In this document: positions 32,565-41,273 of the stretch, piece by piece | How the letters are laid out: every line of letters begins with the position of its first letter | How positions within the stretch are numbered: the stretch's first letter is position 1 | Translations under genes and position numbers: made by a program | Source of the DNA: JACVRW01 sp963746825 | Lineage (GTDB): Bacteria > Actinomycetota > Thermoleophilia > Solirubrobacterales > Thermoleophilaceae | Assembly: GCA_963746825.1 (NCBI GenBank) | Contig: CAVVCU010000018.1 | Coordinates: 124,001-188,000, forward strand | Reading direction: 5' to 3' | DNA: 64,000 nt | Notes under the pieces: model-generated | What the model was told of the DNA's origin: nothing | What the model saw: the letters and a program-made list of their open reading frames with translations, nothing else | Databases searched by the model: none

Positions 32565-33653
32565 ATGAACACAGGTAGCTATCTGGCCGTGATCAAGGTC
32601 GTCGGCATCGGCGGCGGCGGCACCAACGCCGTGAACCGCATGGTCGATGCCGGTCTCAAGGGCGTGGAGTTCATCGCCGTGAACACCGACGCCCAGGCGC
32701 TGCAGATGTGCGACGCCGACATCAAGCTGCAGATCGGCGATCAGCTCACGCGCGGCCTGGGGGCCGGCGCCAACCCGGAGGTCGGCTACGGCGCGGCCAA
32801 CGAGAGCCGCGACGACATCAAGGAAGCCCTGAAGGGCGCGGACATGGTCTTCGTGACCGCGGGCGAGGGCGGCGGCACGGGCACGGGCGCCGCGCCGGTG
32901 ATCGCGGAGGTTTCCAAGCAGGAGGTCGGCGCGCTCACCGTGGGCGTGGTGACCAAGCCCTTCGACTTCGAGGGCACGCAGCGCATGCGCCAGGCCGTGG
33001 ACGGCATCGACCGCCTGCGCGAGCAGGTGGACACGATGATCGTGATCCCCAACGAGAAGCTGCTGGCCGTGGTGGAGCGCCGCACGAGCATCCTCGACGC
33101 GTTTCGCGAGGCCGACAACGTGCTCGGCCAGGGTGTGCAGGGCATCACGGACCTGATCACCACGCCGGGCCTCATCAACCTCGACTTCGCGGACGTGCGC
33201 ACGATCATGGAGAACGCCGGCTCGGCCCTCATGGGCATCGGCGAGGCCTCCGGTGAGAATCGCGCGGCCGAGGCGGCCAAGAACGCCGTGTCCAGCCCGC
33301 TGCTCGAGCAGTCGGTGGAGGGCGCCATGGGCATCCTGCTCAACATCACCGGCGGCAGCGACCTCGGGCTGTTCGAGGTCAACGAGGCGGCCGAGATCAT
33401 CCAGGGCGCCGCGGACCAGAACTCGAACATCATCTTCGGCGCGGTGGTGGACGACGCCATGGCCGACGCCGTCCGCGTGACCGTGATCGCCACCGGCTTC
33501 GAGCGGCCGGGTCGCGGCCCGCTGTTCAGCGAGGACTCGACCGGGCGCCGCCGCGAGCCCCGCCGCCGCGACGTGACGCTCGACGACCGCCAGCGCGAGT
33601 CGCTCGAGATATCGGACGACGACATCGACGTCCCGTCGTTCCTGCGCGACTGA
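32565..33653 (+). CDS. ftsZ: Cell division protein FtsZ
   Basis: A 362-residue tubulin-like GTPase that forms the Z-ring. KVVGIGGGGTNAVNRM, VNTDAQAL, the tubulin signature GEGGGTGTGAAPVIA, the T7 loop NLDFADVRTIM and the GAVVDDAMADAVRVTVIATGF C-terminal domain are complete. The tail is short with an Arg-rich linker and the conserved end DIDVPSFLRD, the docking peptide for SepF and similar partners. The ATG at 32565 follows GAGGGAGAAG. No ftsA, sepF or divIVA is found next to it, which is unlike the common actinobacterial order. Confidence 0.97.
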   Translation: MNTGSYLAVIKVVGIGGGGTNAVNRMVDAGLKGVEFIAVNTDAQALQMCDADIKLQIGDQLTRGLGAGANPEVGYGAANESRDDIKEALKGADMVFVTAGEGGGTGTGAAPVIAEVSKQEVGALTVGVVTKPFDFEGTQRMRQAVDGIDRLREQVDTMIVIPNEKLLAVVERRTSILDAFREADNVLGQGVQGITDLITTPGLINLDFADVRTIMENAGSALMGIGEASGENRAAEAAKNAVSSPLLEQSVEGAMGILLNITGGSDLGLFEVNEAAEIIQGAADQNSNIIFGAVVDDAMADAVRVTVIATGFERPGRGPLFSEDSTGRRREPRRRDVTLDDRQRESLEISDDDIDVPSFLRD

Positions 33654-34105
33654 CCACTCGAGTACGGGAGATCGCCGCGGGCGAGACCGCCGTGGCCTTC
33701 GGCGCAATGCGGGAGCTGCGCAGCCACTGGGCCGACGAGGCCGAGTTCGTGCGCCGGGTGGACGAGGTGCAGCGCCCCGAGGGCTACCGGCTGGCCGGGG
33801 CCTTCCACGACGACGACAGCGACGACGGTGATCGCTGCCTGGCCGTGGCCGGCTTTCGCGAGCTCCACAACCTGGCCTGGGGCCACGTGATCTACGTCGA
33901 CGACCTCTCCACCCATCCCGACGGCCGGCGCCGCGGCGCCGGCCGGGCGCTGCTCGAGTGGTGTGCGCAGGAGGCGGCGCGGCTGGGCTGCGACGGCCTG
34001 CATCTCGACTCCGGCGTGGAGGCCAACCGCCTGGACGCCCACCGGCTCTACCTGAACACCGGCATGCGCATCACGGCCTACCATTTCGCCAAGCCCACAA
34101 CGTGA
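33650..34105 (+). CDS. GNAT family N-acetyltransferase, probable CTG start
   Basis: A GNAT-fold acetyltransferase. VIYVDDLSTHPDGRRRGAGRALLEWCAQEA contains the acetyl-CoA loop (RRRGAG), and DGLHLDSGVEANRLDAHRLYLNTGMRITAYHF is the C-terminal half of the fold. The substrate is unknown. The first conventional start is GTG 33692, but in-frame upstream codons give TTRVREIAAGETAVAFGAMREL, a typical GNAT first strand and helix. The only upstream initiator is CTG at 33650, whose CTGA overlaps the ftsZ stop. The stop overlaps the M20 peptidase start by 4 bases. Confidence 0.75.
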   Translation: MTTRVREIAAGETAVAFGAMRELRSHWADEAEFVRRVDEVQRPEGYRLAGAFHDDDSDDGDRCLAVAGFRELHNLAWGHVIYVDDLSTHPDGRRRGAGRALLEWCAQEAARLGCDGLHLDSGVEANRLDAHRLYLNTGMRITAYHFAKPTT

Positions 34106-35229
34106 TCGAAGCCGCCGAGCGCGTTGCTCTCCAGGCCGAGCGCGAGCTCGAGGCGCTGGTGAGCGTGTCCACGCCCTCCGGCGACTCCGCGGGGGCCGAC
34201 GAGGCGGCCGCCCTGTGCGCGGCCTTTCTTCCGACCGAGGCCAGCGTCGAGCGCGTGGAGTGCTCGACCGCGGGCCACGCGCCCGACCTGATCGGCCGCC
34301 TGAGCGGTCAGGGAAAGCTCCGGGTCCTCCTGCTCGGTCACCTCGACACGGTGGTGTCCCACCGGGCCCACCGCCCGCTCACCCGGGACGGGGACCGCCT
34401 CGCCGGCCCGGGCGCGGTCGACATGAAGGGCGGGGTGGCGCTCGCCCTGGGCCTGATGCGCGAGCTCGCCGAGCGCCCCGAGCTCTACACCGAGCTGGCC
34501 CTGCTGCTCGTGAACGACGAGGAGTGGCGCACCGCCCGCTTCGGGCACGCCGAGCGCTTCGCGGGCTTCGACGCCTGCCTGTGCTTCGAGGCCGGCGAGC
34601 GCACGAAGGAAGGGCAGGAGGCGGTGATCCTCAAGCGCAAGGCCGCCGGAACCCTGCGCGTGGACGCGATCGGCCGGGCGGCCCATTCGGGCTCGGCTCC
34701 CCACAAGGGACGCAGCGCGCTGCTCGCATTGGCCAGCGCCGCCCAGCGGATAGCCGCCCACCACGATCCCCAGAGCCCCGACCGCCTGACCGCGGTGCCC
34801 ACCATCCTGCACGCGGGGGAGGCATTCAACGTGGTTCCGCCGTCGGGCGAGCTCGTGTGCGACGTGCGCGCCGACCGGCTCGCCGCGTTCAATCCGGTGA
34901 TCGAATCGGTGCCCGAGGAGATCGACGGCGTGAAGCTGGAGGCCACGCTGGTGCGGGCGTGGCCGGGAATGGACACCCGGGCGGCCGCCGCGCCGCTGCT
35001 CGAGCGGGCGAGCGCGGTGCTGGGGCGCCCGATCGTGGGCGCTGCCCGGGGTGGCGCCAGCGACGCCTCGCACATGGCCGGCGCCATCGAGCTGACCGTC
35101 GATGGGCTGGGGCCGCGCGGCGGCGGGGCGCATACGCCCGAGGAGTGGGTGAGCGTGGAGTCGCTGCGCACGCGAGCCGAGGTGGCGCTGGCCGTGGCGC
35201 ACGCGCTGCTCGACATCCCGCGGCGGTAG
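34102..35229 (+). CDS. M20 family metallopeptidase (glutamate carboxypeptidase-like)
   Basis: A 375-residue zinc peptidase of the CPG2/ArgE-like M20 group. LLGHLDTVVS supplies the first His/Asp, AGPGAVDMKGG the bridging Asp, and NDEEWRT the Glu pair. IGRAAHSGSAPHKGRSAL is the dimerisation-domain His, and GGAHTPEEWVS near the end holds the last His ligand. The metal site is therefore complete. It probably removes a C-terminal Glu or acyl group from a small substrate. The GTG start overlaps the GNAT stop. Confidence 0.87.
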   Translation: MIEAAERVALQAERELEALVSVSTPSGDSAGADEAAALCAAFLPTEASVERVECSTAGHAPDLIGRLSGQGKLRVLLLGHLDTVVSHRAHRPLTRDGDRLAGPGAVDMKGGVALALGLMRELAERPELYTELALLLVNDEEWRTARFGHAERFAGFDACLCFEAGERTKEGQEAVILKRKAAGTLRVDAIGRAAHSGSAPHKGRSALLALASAAQRIAAHHDPQSPDRLTAVPTILHAGEAFNVVPPSGELVCDVRADRLAAFNPVIESVPEEIDGVKLEATLVRAWPGMDTRAAAAPLLERASAVLGRPIVGAARGGASDASHMAGAIELTVDGLGPRGGGAHTPEEWVSVESLRTRAEVALAVAHALLDIPRR

Positions 35230-35241
35230 CCTGGGAGGGGA

Positions 35242-36334
35242 GTGTCCTCCGCCACCGACACGCTGCGCCGGACCCCCCTCATAGAGCGCCACCGGCAGGC
35301 CGCAGCAAAGCTCGTGCCCTTCGCGGGCTGGGAGATGCCGGTGCAGTACGAGGGAATCCGCCAGGAACACGTGGCCGTTCGCACCGGCGCCGGGATGTTC
35401 GACGTCTCGCACATGGGCCAGATCGAGACCTCGGGGCCGCGAGGCGGAGCAGTTCCTGCAGCGGATCCTGTCCAACGACGTGGCCAAGATCGCCGAGGGC
35501 GGAGCCCAGTATTCGCTGCTCTGCCGCGAGGACGGCGGCGTGCTCGACGACCTGTTCACCTATCGACTCAGCGGTGGGCGCTTCCTCACCGTCACCAACG
35601 CCTCCAACCACGAGAAGGACCTCGCCTGGTTCGAGGCCCAGGCCGAGGGCTTCGACGCCCAGGTCAAGGACGCCCACGCCGACTGGGCCATGCTGGCGGT
35701 GCAGGGCCCGGAGGCCCGCGCGGCGCTCAACGAGATCGCCGCCGGCGAGCTGCCCGGGCGGATGCGCACCGCGGAGCTGGAGCTCGCCGGCGTGAGCGCC
35801 CTGGTCTGCGGCACCGGCTACACCGGCGAGGACGGCTGCGAGCTGATGATGGCGCCGGAGGGCGCCGCGAGGGTGTGGGACGCGCTGCTCGAGCAGGGCG
35901 TGCGGCCCGCGGGCCTGGGGGCGCGCGACACCCTGCGCCTAGAGGTCTGCTTTCACCTCTACGGCAACGACCTCTCGGAGGAGCGCAATCCCATCGAGGC
36001 CGGCCTGGGCTGGGCCTGCAAGCTCGACACGGGGTTCATCGGCGCCGACGCGCTGCGCGAGACGCAGCCGCGCCAGGCGCTCGTGCCCTTCGCCTTCACC
36101 GGCCCCGGCATTCCGCGCCAGCACAACCCGGTCAGCGCGCCGCACGGCGACGGGGTGGTCACCAGCGGCAGCATGTCCCCCTGTCTGGAGATCGGTATCG
36201 GGATGGCCTACGTGCCGGTGGAAGACTCAGAACCGGGTACGGAGATCGAAGTGGACGTACGCGGCAAGCCGCGCGCGGCGGAAGTCCGCGACAAACCGCT
36301 CTACAAGAAGAAGAAGAAGGAGATCAGTGGCTGA
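35242..36334 (+). pseudogene. gcvT: Aminomethyltransferase GcvT (glycine cleavage T protein), split by a +1 frameshift
   Basis: GcvT passes the methylene group from aminomethyl-lipoyl-GcvH to tetrahydrofolate. The first frame runs from GTG 35242 (with GGGAGGGG upstream) through FAGWEMPVQYEGIRQEHVAVRTGAGMFDVSHMGQIETSGP. The sequence then continues in the next frame as EAEQFLQRILSNDVAKIAEGGAQYSLLCREDGGVLDDL, GTGYTGEDGCELM and ARDTLRLEVCFHLYGNDL to TGA 36332-36334. The shift lies at about 35435-35441 and is again one extra base. Correcting it gives a 363-residue GcvT of normal size. Its place in an intact gcv operon argues for sequence error. Confidence 0.88.
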
Positions 36335-36713
36335 AGCCAGCTATCCCGACGACCTGAAGTACCACGAGGAGCACGACTGGGCGCGGATCGACGGCGACCA
36401 GGCGACCTTCGGGATCACGTGGTACGCCCAGGACGCGCTCGGGGAGGTCGTGTTCTTCGATCCGCCCGAGGTGGGGGCGTCGGTGACCAAGGACGGCTCC
36501 TACGCCGAGGTGGAGTCGGTGAAGGCGGTATCCGACGTGTTCGCGCCGCTGTCGGGCGAGATCGTGGCGGTCAACGAGGGCCTGGCCGACTCGCCGGAGA
36601 AGATCAACGAGGACCCCTACGGTGAGGGGTGGATGGTCAAGGTCAAGCTCTCCGACACCTCGGAGGTCGACGCGCTCCTCGACGTCGGCCCCTACAAGGA
36701 GCTGCTCTCCTGA
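36327..36713 (+). CDS. gcvH: Glycine cleavage system H protein
   Basis: A 128-residue lipoyl carrier. The lipoylated Lys is in SYAEVESVKAVSDVFAPLSGEIVAVNEGL, with the usual flanking hammerhead fold; EEHDWARIDGDQATFGITWYAQDALGEVVFFDPP is the N-terminal half. It shuttles the aminomethyl group between GcvP, GcvT and the L protein. The GTG start lies 8 bases inside the gcvT end and follows AAGAAGAAGGAG. The end overlaps the gcvPA CTG start. Confidence 0.96.
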   Translation: MAEASYPDDLKYHEEHDWARIDGDQATFGITWYAQDALGEVVFFDPPEVGASVTKDGSYAEVESVKAVSDVFAPLSGEIVAVNEGLADSPEKINEDPYGEGWMVKVKLSDTSEVDALLDVGPYKELLS

Positions 36714-38056
36714 GCCGCTACACCGCCGTCACCGAGCAGGACCTGGGGGCGATGCTCGACGCCATCGGCGTCGGCTCGCTGGAGGACCTGTTCGCCGACA
36801 TTCCGGAGTCCGTACGCCTGGGCCGCGAGATCGAGCTTCCGGCCGGGCGCTCGGAGCTCGAGGTGCACGACCACCTGGCCGCACTGGCGGCCCGCAACCG
36901 TCACTGCGACGCGGAGACGAGCTTCCTCGGCGCCGGGATGTACGACCACTACGTGCCGTCGCTGATCGACAACCTGCTCTCGCGTTCGGAGTTCCTCACG
37001 CCGTACACCCCCTACCAGCCGGAGATCTCCCAGGGCGGCCTGCAGGTGATGTTCGAGTTCCAGACCGCGATATCCGAGCTGACCGGGCTGCCGGTGTCGA
37101 ACGCCTCGGTGTACGAGGGCCCGAGCGCCGTGGCGGCGGCGGGCTACCTGGCCAAGCTCGAGACGCGGCGCACCAAGCTCGTCACGAGCCGCGGGCTCCA
37201 TCCTCACTCACGCGCGGCCCTGCGCACCCATGCCGCCGGCTACGGGATGACCGTCGAGGAGGTGGCGCTGAACGGCGACGGCGCCACGGAGGCCGCGGCG
37301 CTGGCCGAGGCGCTCGACGACGACACCGCCGCGGTGTTCGTGCAGCAGCCCAACTTCCTGGGCACCGTCGAGGAGCTCGGCGAGCTGGCCGAGGCGGCCA
37401 AGAGCACCGGCGCGCTCGCTGTGTGCGCCGCCGATCCGCTCCCCCTGGGGATCCTCGAGCCCCCGGGCGAGCAGGGCATCGACATCTGCGTGGGCGAGGG
37501 CCAGACGCTGGGCAACCGGCTCGACTTCGGCGGCCCGTCCTTCGGCTTCTTCGCCGCGAGCGACCGCTTCATCCGCAAGATGCCCGGGCGGATCGCGGGG
37601 GAGACCCGTGACGCGGACGGGCGGCGCGGCTTCGTGCTCACCCTGCAGACGCGCGAGCAGCACATCCGCCGCGAGAAGGCCACCCACAACATCTGCACCG
37701 CTCAGGCGCTCAACGCGCTCGCCGGCGTGGTCTACCTGTCCTGGCTGGGCCGCCGCGGCCTCGTCGAGCTCGCCGAGCTGATGCTGCGCCGCACCCACTA
37801 CGCCCGCGAGGCGCTTGGCCTCGAGGCCATCAACCCCGGGCCGGTGGTGCGCGAGTTCGCCGTGCGGGTGCCCGATCTCGACGGCCTGTTCGAGCGTGCC
37901 CGCGCCGAGGGGATCAACCCCGGCTACCGGCTGGGGCGCGAATACGGCGAGTACGAGGACGGCCTGCTCGTGGCCATCACCGAGCGGCGCACCAAGGGCG
38001 ACATCGACCGGCTGGCCGCGCTGGTGGCCTCGGTGCGCGAGGGGGTGGCGGCGTGA
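36710..38056 (+). CDS. gcvPA: Glycine dehydrogenase (decarboxylating) subunit 1, GcvPA; probable CTG start
   Basis: A 448-residue N-terminal half of the split P protein: FLGAGMYDHYVPSLIDNLLSRSEFLTPYTPYQPEISQGGLQVMFEFQTAISELTGL is the strongly conserved front and FGGPSFGFFAASDRFIRKMPGRIAGET the central block. It works with GcvPB to decarboxylate glycine onto GcvH lipoate. The first ATG (36752) would cut off the conserved SRYTAVTEQDLGAML. The only earlier initiator in frame is CTG 36710, whose CTGA overlaps the gcvH stop exactly as an ATGA would. Confidence 0.92.
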   Translation: MSRYTAVTEQDLGAMLDAIGVGSLEDLFADIPESVRLGREIELPAGRSELEVHDHLAALAARNRHCDAETSFLGAGMYDHYVPSLIDNLLSRSEFLTPYTPYQPEISQGGLQVMFEFQTAISELTGLPVSNASVYEGPSAVAAAGYLAKLETRRTKLVTSRGLHPHSRAALRTHAAGYGMTVEEVALNGDGATEAAALAEALDDDTAAVFVQQPNFLGTVEELGELAEAAKSTGALAVCAADPLPLGILEPPGEQGIDICVGEGQTLGNRLDFGGPSFGFFAASDRFIRKMPGRIAGETRDADGRRGFVLTLQTREQHIRREKATHNICTAQALNALAGVVYLSWLGRRGLVELAELMLRRTHYAREALGLEAINPGPVVREFAVRVPDLDGLFERARAEGINPGYRLGREYGEYEDGLLVAITERRTKGDIDRLAALVASVREGVAA

Positions 38057-39621
38057 GCCTCGATCCTCGCGAGCACGACACGATCACCATCTTCGAGCGC
38101 TCGCGCGAAGGCCGCCGCGCCTTCACGGCGCCCGAGTGCGACGTGCCCGCGGTGGCGGTCGAGGAGCTGCTGCCCGCCTCTCAGGTCCGGACGCGCCCCG
38201 CGGAGCTGCCGGAGATCTCCGAGCCCGAGCTGGTGCGCCACTACGTGACGCTCTCCTCGAAGAACTTCCACCTCGACGAGGGCTTCTACCCGCTCGGCTC
38301 CTGCACCATGAAGCACAACCCCAAGCTGCACGAGCGGGTGGCGGCGCTGCCCGGCCACGCCCGCCTGCACCCGCTTCAGGACCCCGAGTACGCGCAGGGC
38401 GCGCTCGAGCTGATGTGGCGCCTGCAGGGCGCGCTGGGCGAGATCGCCGGCCTGCCGCACGTATCGCTGCAGCCGAGCGCGGGCTCGCACGGCGAGCTCG
38501 CGGGGTTGCTGCTCACGCGCGCCTACCACGAGGACCGGGGCGACCGGCGCACGAAGGTGCTCACCCCCGACACCGCGCACGGGACCAACCCGGCGACGGT
38601 GACGATGGCCGGGTACAAGGTGGTCAAGGTGGGCACCGACGAGCACGGCGGCGTCGATCTCGACGACCTGCGCGAGAAGGCCGACGACGAGGTCGCCTGC
38701 CTGATGCTCACCAATCCCAACACGCTGGGGCTCTTCGACCGCAACATCGAGGAGATCAAGCGCATCGTCGACGGCGTGGGGGCAACGCTCTACTACGACG
38801 GGGCCAACCTCAACGCGGTGATGGGCATCTCCCGCCCGGGCGACATGGGCTTCGACATCGTGCACTTCAACCTGCACAAGACCTTCACCCAGCCCCACGG
38901 CGGCGGCGGGCCGGGCGCCGGGCCGATCGCCGTGTCGGAGCGCATCGAGCCCTTCCTGCCCACGCCCCAGGTGGTGCGCCGAGGCGGCGACAACGGCGCC
39001 GAGCCGCAGTTCGACCTCGACCACGAGCGGCCCAGGTCGATCGGCAAGCTGCGCGGCTTCCAGGGCAACTTCGGCGTGTTCGTTCGCTCGTACGCCTACA
39101 TCTGCTCGCTGGGCGCCGACGGGCTCAAGGACGTCTCGCAGGTGGCGGTGCTGAACGCCAACTACCTGAAGGCGCGCCTGGCCGAGGAGGGCATCGCGGA
39201 GTACCTGCCGGTCGCCTTCGACCGCCTCTGTATGCACGAGTTCGTGCTCTCTGGCCAGGGAGCGAAGGACAAGCTCGACATAAAGACGCTCGACATCGCC
39301 AAGCGCCTGCTCGACCACGGCGTGCACCCGCCGACCGTCTACTTCCCGCTGCTGGTGGACGAGGCGCTGATGATCGAGCCCACCGAGACCGAGACCAAGG
39401 AGCGCCTCGACCACTTCGCCGAGGTGATCCGCGCCATCCTCGAGGAGGCCGCCGAGGATCCCGAGGTGGCCAAGAACGCGCCCTACACCACGCCGGTGCG
39501 CCGCCTCGACGAGGCCGGCGCGGCCAAGCGCCCCGTGGTGCGCTGGCGCCCCGATGCCGACAACCCGGGCGATCCCGACCGCGCCGCGGACGAGACCGCC
39601 GCGGGCACCGGCGCCATGTGA
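38053..39621 (+). CDS. gcvPB: Glycine dehydrogenase (decarboxylating) subunit 2, GcvPB
   Basis: A 522-residue PLP-bearing half of the split P protein. FYPLGSCTMKHNPKLHE, LQPSAGSHGELAGLLL, DTAHGTNPATVTMAGYKVV and the PLP Lys in HFNLHKTFTQPHGGGGPGAGP are diagnostic. The C-terminus is about 25 residues longer than usual, with an acidic Asp/Ala-rich tail (PDADNPGDPDRAADETAAG). The GTG start overlaps gcvPA (GTGA). It ends the gcv operon; the L protein (lipoamide dehydrogenase) gene is not in the window. Confidence 0.95.
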   Translation: MSLDPREHDTITIFERSREGRRAFTAPECDVPAVAVEELLPASQVRTRPAELPEISEPELVRHYVTLSSKNFHLDEGFYPLGSCTMKHNPKLHERVAALPGHARLHPLQDPEYAQGALELMWRLQGALGEIAGLPHVSLQPSAGSHGELAGLLLTRAYHEDRGDRRTKVLTPDTAHGTNPATVTMAGYKVVKVGTDEHGGVDLDDLREKADDEVACLMLTNPNTLGLFDRNIEEIKRIVDGVGATLYYDGANLNAVMGISRPGDMGFDIVHFNLHKTFTQPHGGGGPGAGPIAVSERIEPFLPTPQVVRRGGDNGAEPQFDLDHERPRSIGKLRGFQGNFGVFVRSYAYICSLGADGLKDVSQVAVLNANYLKARLAEEGIAEYLPVAFDRLCMHEFVLSGQGAKDKLDIKTLDIAKRLLDHGVHPPTVYFPLLVDEALMIEPTETETKERLDHFAEVIRAILEEAAEDPEVAKNAPYTTPVRRLDEAGAAKRPVVRWRPDADNPGDPDRAADETAAGTGAM

Positions 39622-39622
39622 C

Positions 39623-40699
39623 GTGGAGGCACCCGCCGGAACGGTCGCCGACGAGGGCATAACCCCCGACGAGCTGGGGCTCGCGGCGCGCAACCACGCG
39701 CTGCCGCTGGAGGCGCTGCGGGAACCGATCACGCCCGCCGGCCTGCACTACGTCCTCGTCCACTACGACATCCCCGCGGTCGATCCCGCGTCGTTTCGGC
39801 TCGAGCTGGGCGGAGCGGTCGAGCGGCCGCTGAGCCTGTCGCTCGACGACCTGCGGGCGCGCGACCAGGTCTCGCTGCCGGTGACCTTCGAGTGTGCGGG
39901 CAACGGCCGGGCTCTGCTCTCGCCGCGGCCGCTCTCGCAGCCGTGGCTGACCGGGGCCGTGGGCACGGCCGAGTGGGCCGGGATTGCCCTGAACGGGCTC
40001 CTGGACGAGGCGGGCGTCCGCCCCGGATCGGTCGAGGTGCTGTTCGGCGGCCTCGACCGGGGCGTGGAGGGCGGCCGGGCACAGGACTACGAGCGCTCCA
40101 TGCCGCTCGCCGAGGCCGAGGGAGGGCTGCTGGCCCTCCAGATGAACGGGCAGCCGCTCCCGCCCCAGCACGGGTTTCCCCTTCGCCTCGTGGCCCCCGG
40201 CTGGTACGGGATGCAGAACGTCAAGTGGCTCAACCGGATCGAGGTGCTCGAGGAGCCCTTCGAGGGCTACCAGAACTCGGTCTCCTACCGCCTCTACGAC
40301 GAGCACGGGGAGCCCGGCCCGCCCGTGACCCGGATGAGGCCGCGCTCACTCATGGTCCCCCCGGGTGTGCCCGACTTCATGACGCGCGAGCGCCACCTGC
40401 CTCCCGGGCCGGTCACGCTGCAGGGCCGCGCCTGGTCGGGTTTCGGAGCCATCGAGCGCGTGGAGGTGTCGACCGACGACGGAGCCGGTTTCGCGGACGC
40501 CCGCCTGGAGGCTCCGCTGGGCGAATCGGCCTGGCGCGGCTGGAGCTTCGAGTGGGAGGCGCGACCCGGAGCGCACGTGCTCCGCTCGCGCGCCACCGAC
40601 GCCGCGGGGCAGAGCCAGCCGCTCGAGGCGCCCTGGAACCTGAAGGGCTACGCCAACAACGCGGTCGAGCGCGTCTCGGTCACGGTCGCTGATAGGTGA
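39623..40699 (+). CDS. Sulfite oxidase-family molybdopterin oxidoreductase
   Basis: A 358-residue protein starting at GTG 39623, 1 base after the gcvPB stop. The molybdopterin domain shows PVTFECAGNGRALLSP with the Mo-ligand Cys, VGTAEWAGIALNGLL, and LLALQMNGQPLPPQHGFPLRLVAPGWYGMQNVKWLNRIEV, the classic fold core. The C-terminal Mo-co dimerisation domain (LQGRAWSGFGAIERVEVSTDDG) follows. There is no heme domain and no Tat signal peptide, so it is probably cytoplasmic and needs a separate electron acceptor. The substrate may be sulfite or another small oxyanion. It ends convergent with the SLATT-like gene, with a 20-base overlap. Confidence 0.88.
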   Translation: MEAPAGTVADEGITPDELGLAARNHALPLEALREPITPAGLHYVLVHYDIPAVDPASFRLELGGAVERPLSLSLDDLRARDQVSLPVTFECAGNGRALLSPRPLSQPWLTGAVGTAEWAGIALNGLLDEAGVRPGSVEVLFGGLDRGVEGGRAQDYERSMPLAEAEGGLLALQMNGQPLPPQHGFPLRLVAPGWYGMQNVKWLNRIEVLEEPFEGYQNSVSYRLYDEHGEPGPPVTRMRPRSLMVPPGVPDFMTRERHLPPGPVTLQGRAWSGFGAIERVEVSTDDGAGFADARLEAPLGESAWRGWSFEWEARPGAHVLRSRATDAAGQSQPLEAPWNLKGYANNAVERVSVTVADR

Positions 40700-41204
40700 C
40701 CGTGGCGCCGGCGCGGCGCTCCTCCACCTGACGGGTTACCGCGCGCACGAGGTGCGCAGGTGTTCCGGGGCTGGCGTCCCAGGGCCGCCGTACCCAAGGG
40801 GAGCTCGCGTCCAGAGCCGCGGAGCGCGACAGGAGCTTTCTCAGAACGTCCACCTCGCGTCGCCCGTTGGTGGGCTTCGCGTCGAAGTCGCGGAAGATGC
40901 GGATGTCGACGCCGAGCGCGTGGTAGCTGCGGGCCGCCCTCTGGTGAGCGGCCGCGCGCTCGCCCGGGCGAAGCGACGCCAGAACCGCCGCGGCGAGGGC
41001 CGCGGCGGCGGCGAGGATCCCCGCGAGCACGTTCTGATCGCTGAAGGCCGAGCCGCTCGCGAAGGCCGCGAGCCCGGCGGCCGTCGCACCCAGGAACAGC
41101 TGGATGTTGGTCCAGAAGCCGGCCGCGGCCACCTGCCGCTCGGCCGCGAAGTCGCAGCCCCGCTGAAGGCGTTCAGACTCGGCTTTCAGCTCCTCGGAGC
41201 GCAC
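40680..41204 (-). CDS. Two-TM SLATT/DUF4231-like protein
   Basis: A 174-residue protein starting at GTG 41204. A charged N-terminal helix (RSEELKAESERLQRGCDFAAERQVAAAGFWTNIQ) leads into two adjacent membrane segments (LFLGATAAGLAAFASG and NVLAGILAAAAALAAAVLASL). A helical cytoplasmic tail with AAHQRAARSYHALGVDIRIFRDFD follows. This layout, including the Arg/Ala/Tyr-rich helix right after TM2, matches SLATT-type domains, which serve as membrane effectors or sensors in nucleotide-linked defence systems. No sensor, SMODS or SLOG partner is next to it, so a defence role is only suggested. Confidence 0.6.
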   Translation of the reverse strand: MRSEELKAESERLQRGCDFAAERQVAAAGFWTNIQLFLGATAAGLAAFASGSAFSDQNVLAGILAAAAALAAAVLASLRPGERAAAHQRAARSYHALGVDIRIFRDFDAKPTNGRREVDVLRKLLSRSAALDASSPWVRRPWDASPGTPAHLVRAVTRQVEERRAGATVTYQRP

Positions 41205-41273
41205 GCCGCCGATCTTGCCTGAAACAACGGGGCTGTGGGCGCCGTGCAACTCGGCTCGCGCCGGACGCCTAAC

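Noticed and set aside
35230..35241. Possible glycine riboswitch before the gcv operon
   Set aside because: Only 12 bases separate gcvT from the preceding gene, which is too short for an aptamer; nothing similar lies inside the upstream coding region.
41205..41273. Possible T-box or Trp leader before trpS
   Set aside because: The region is too short, with no T-box sequence and no Trp-rich reading frame.
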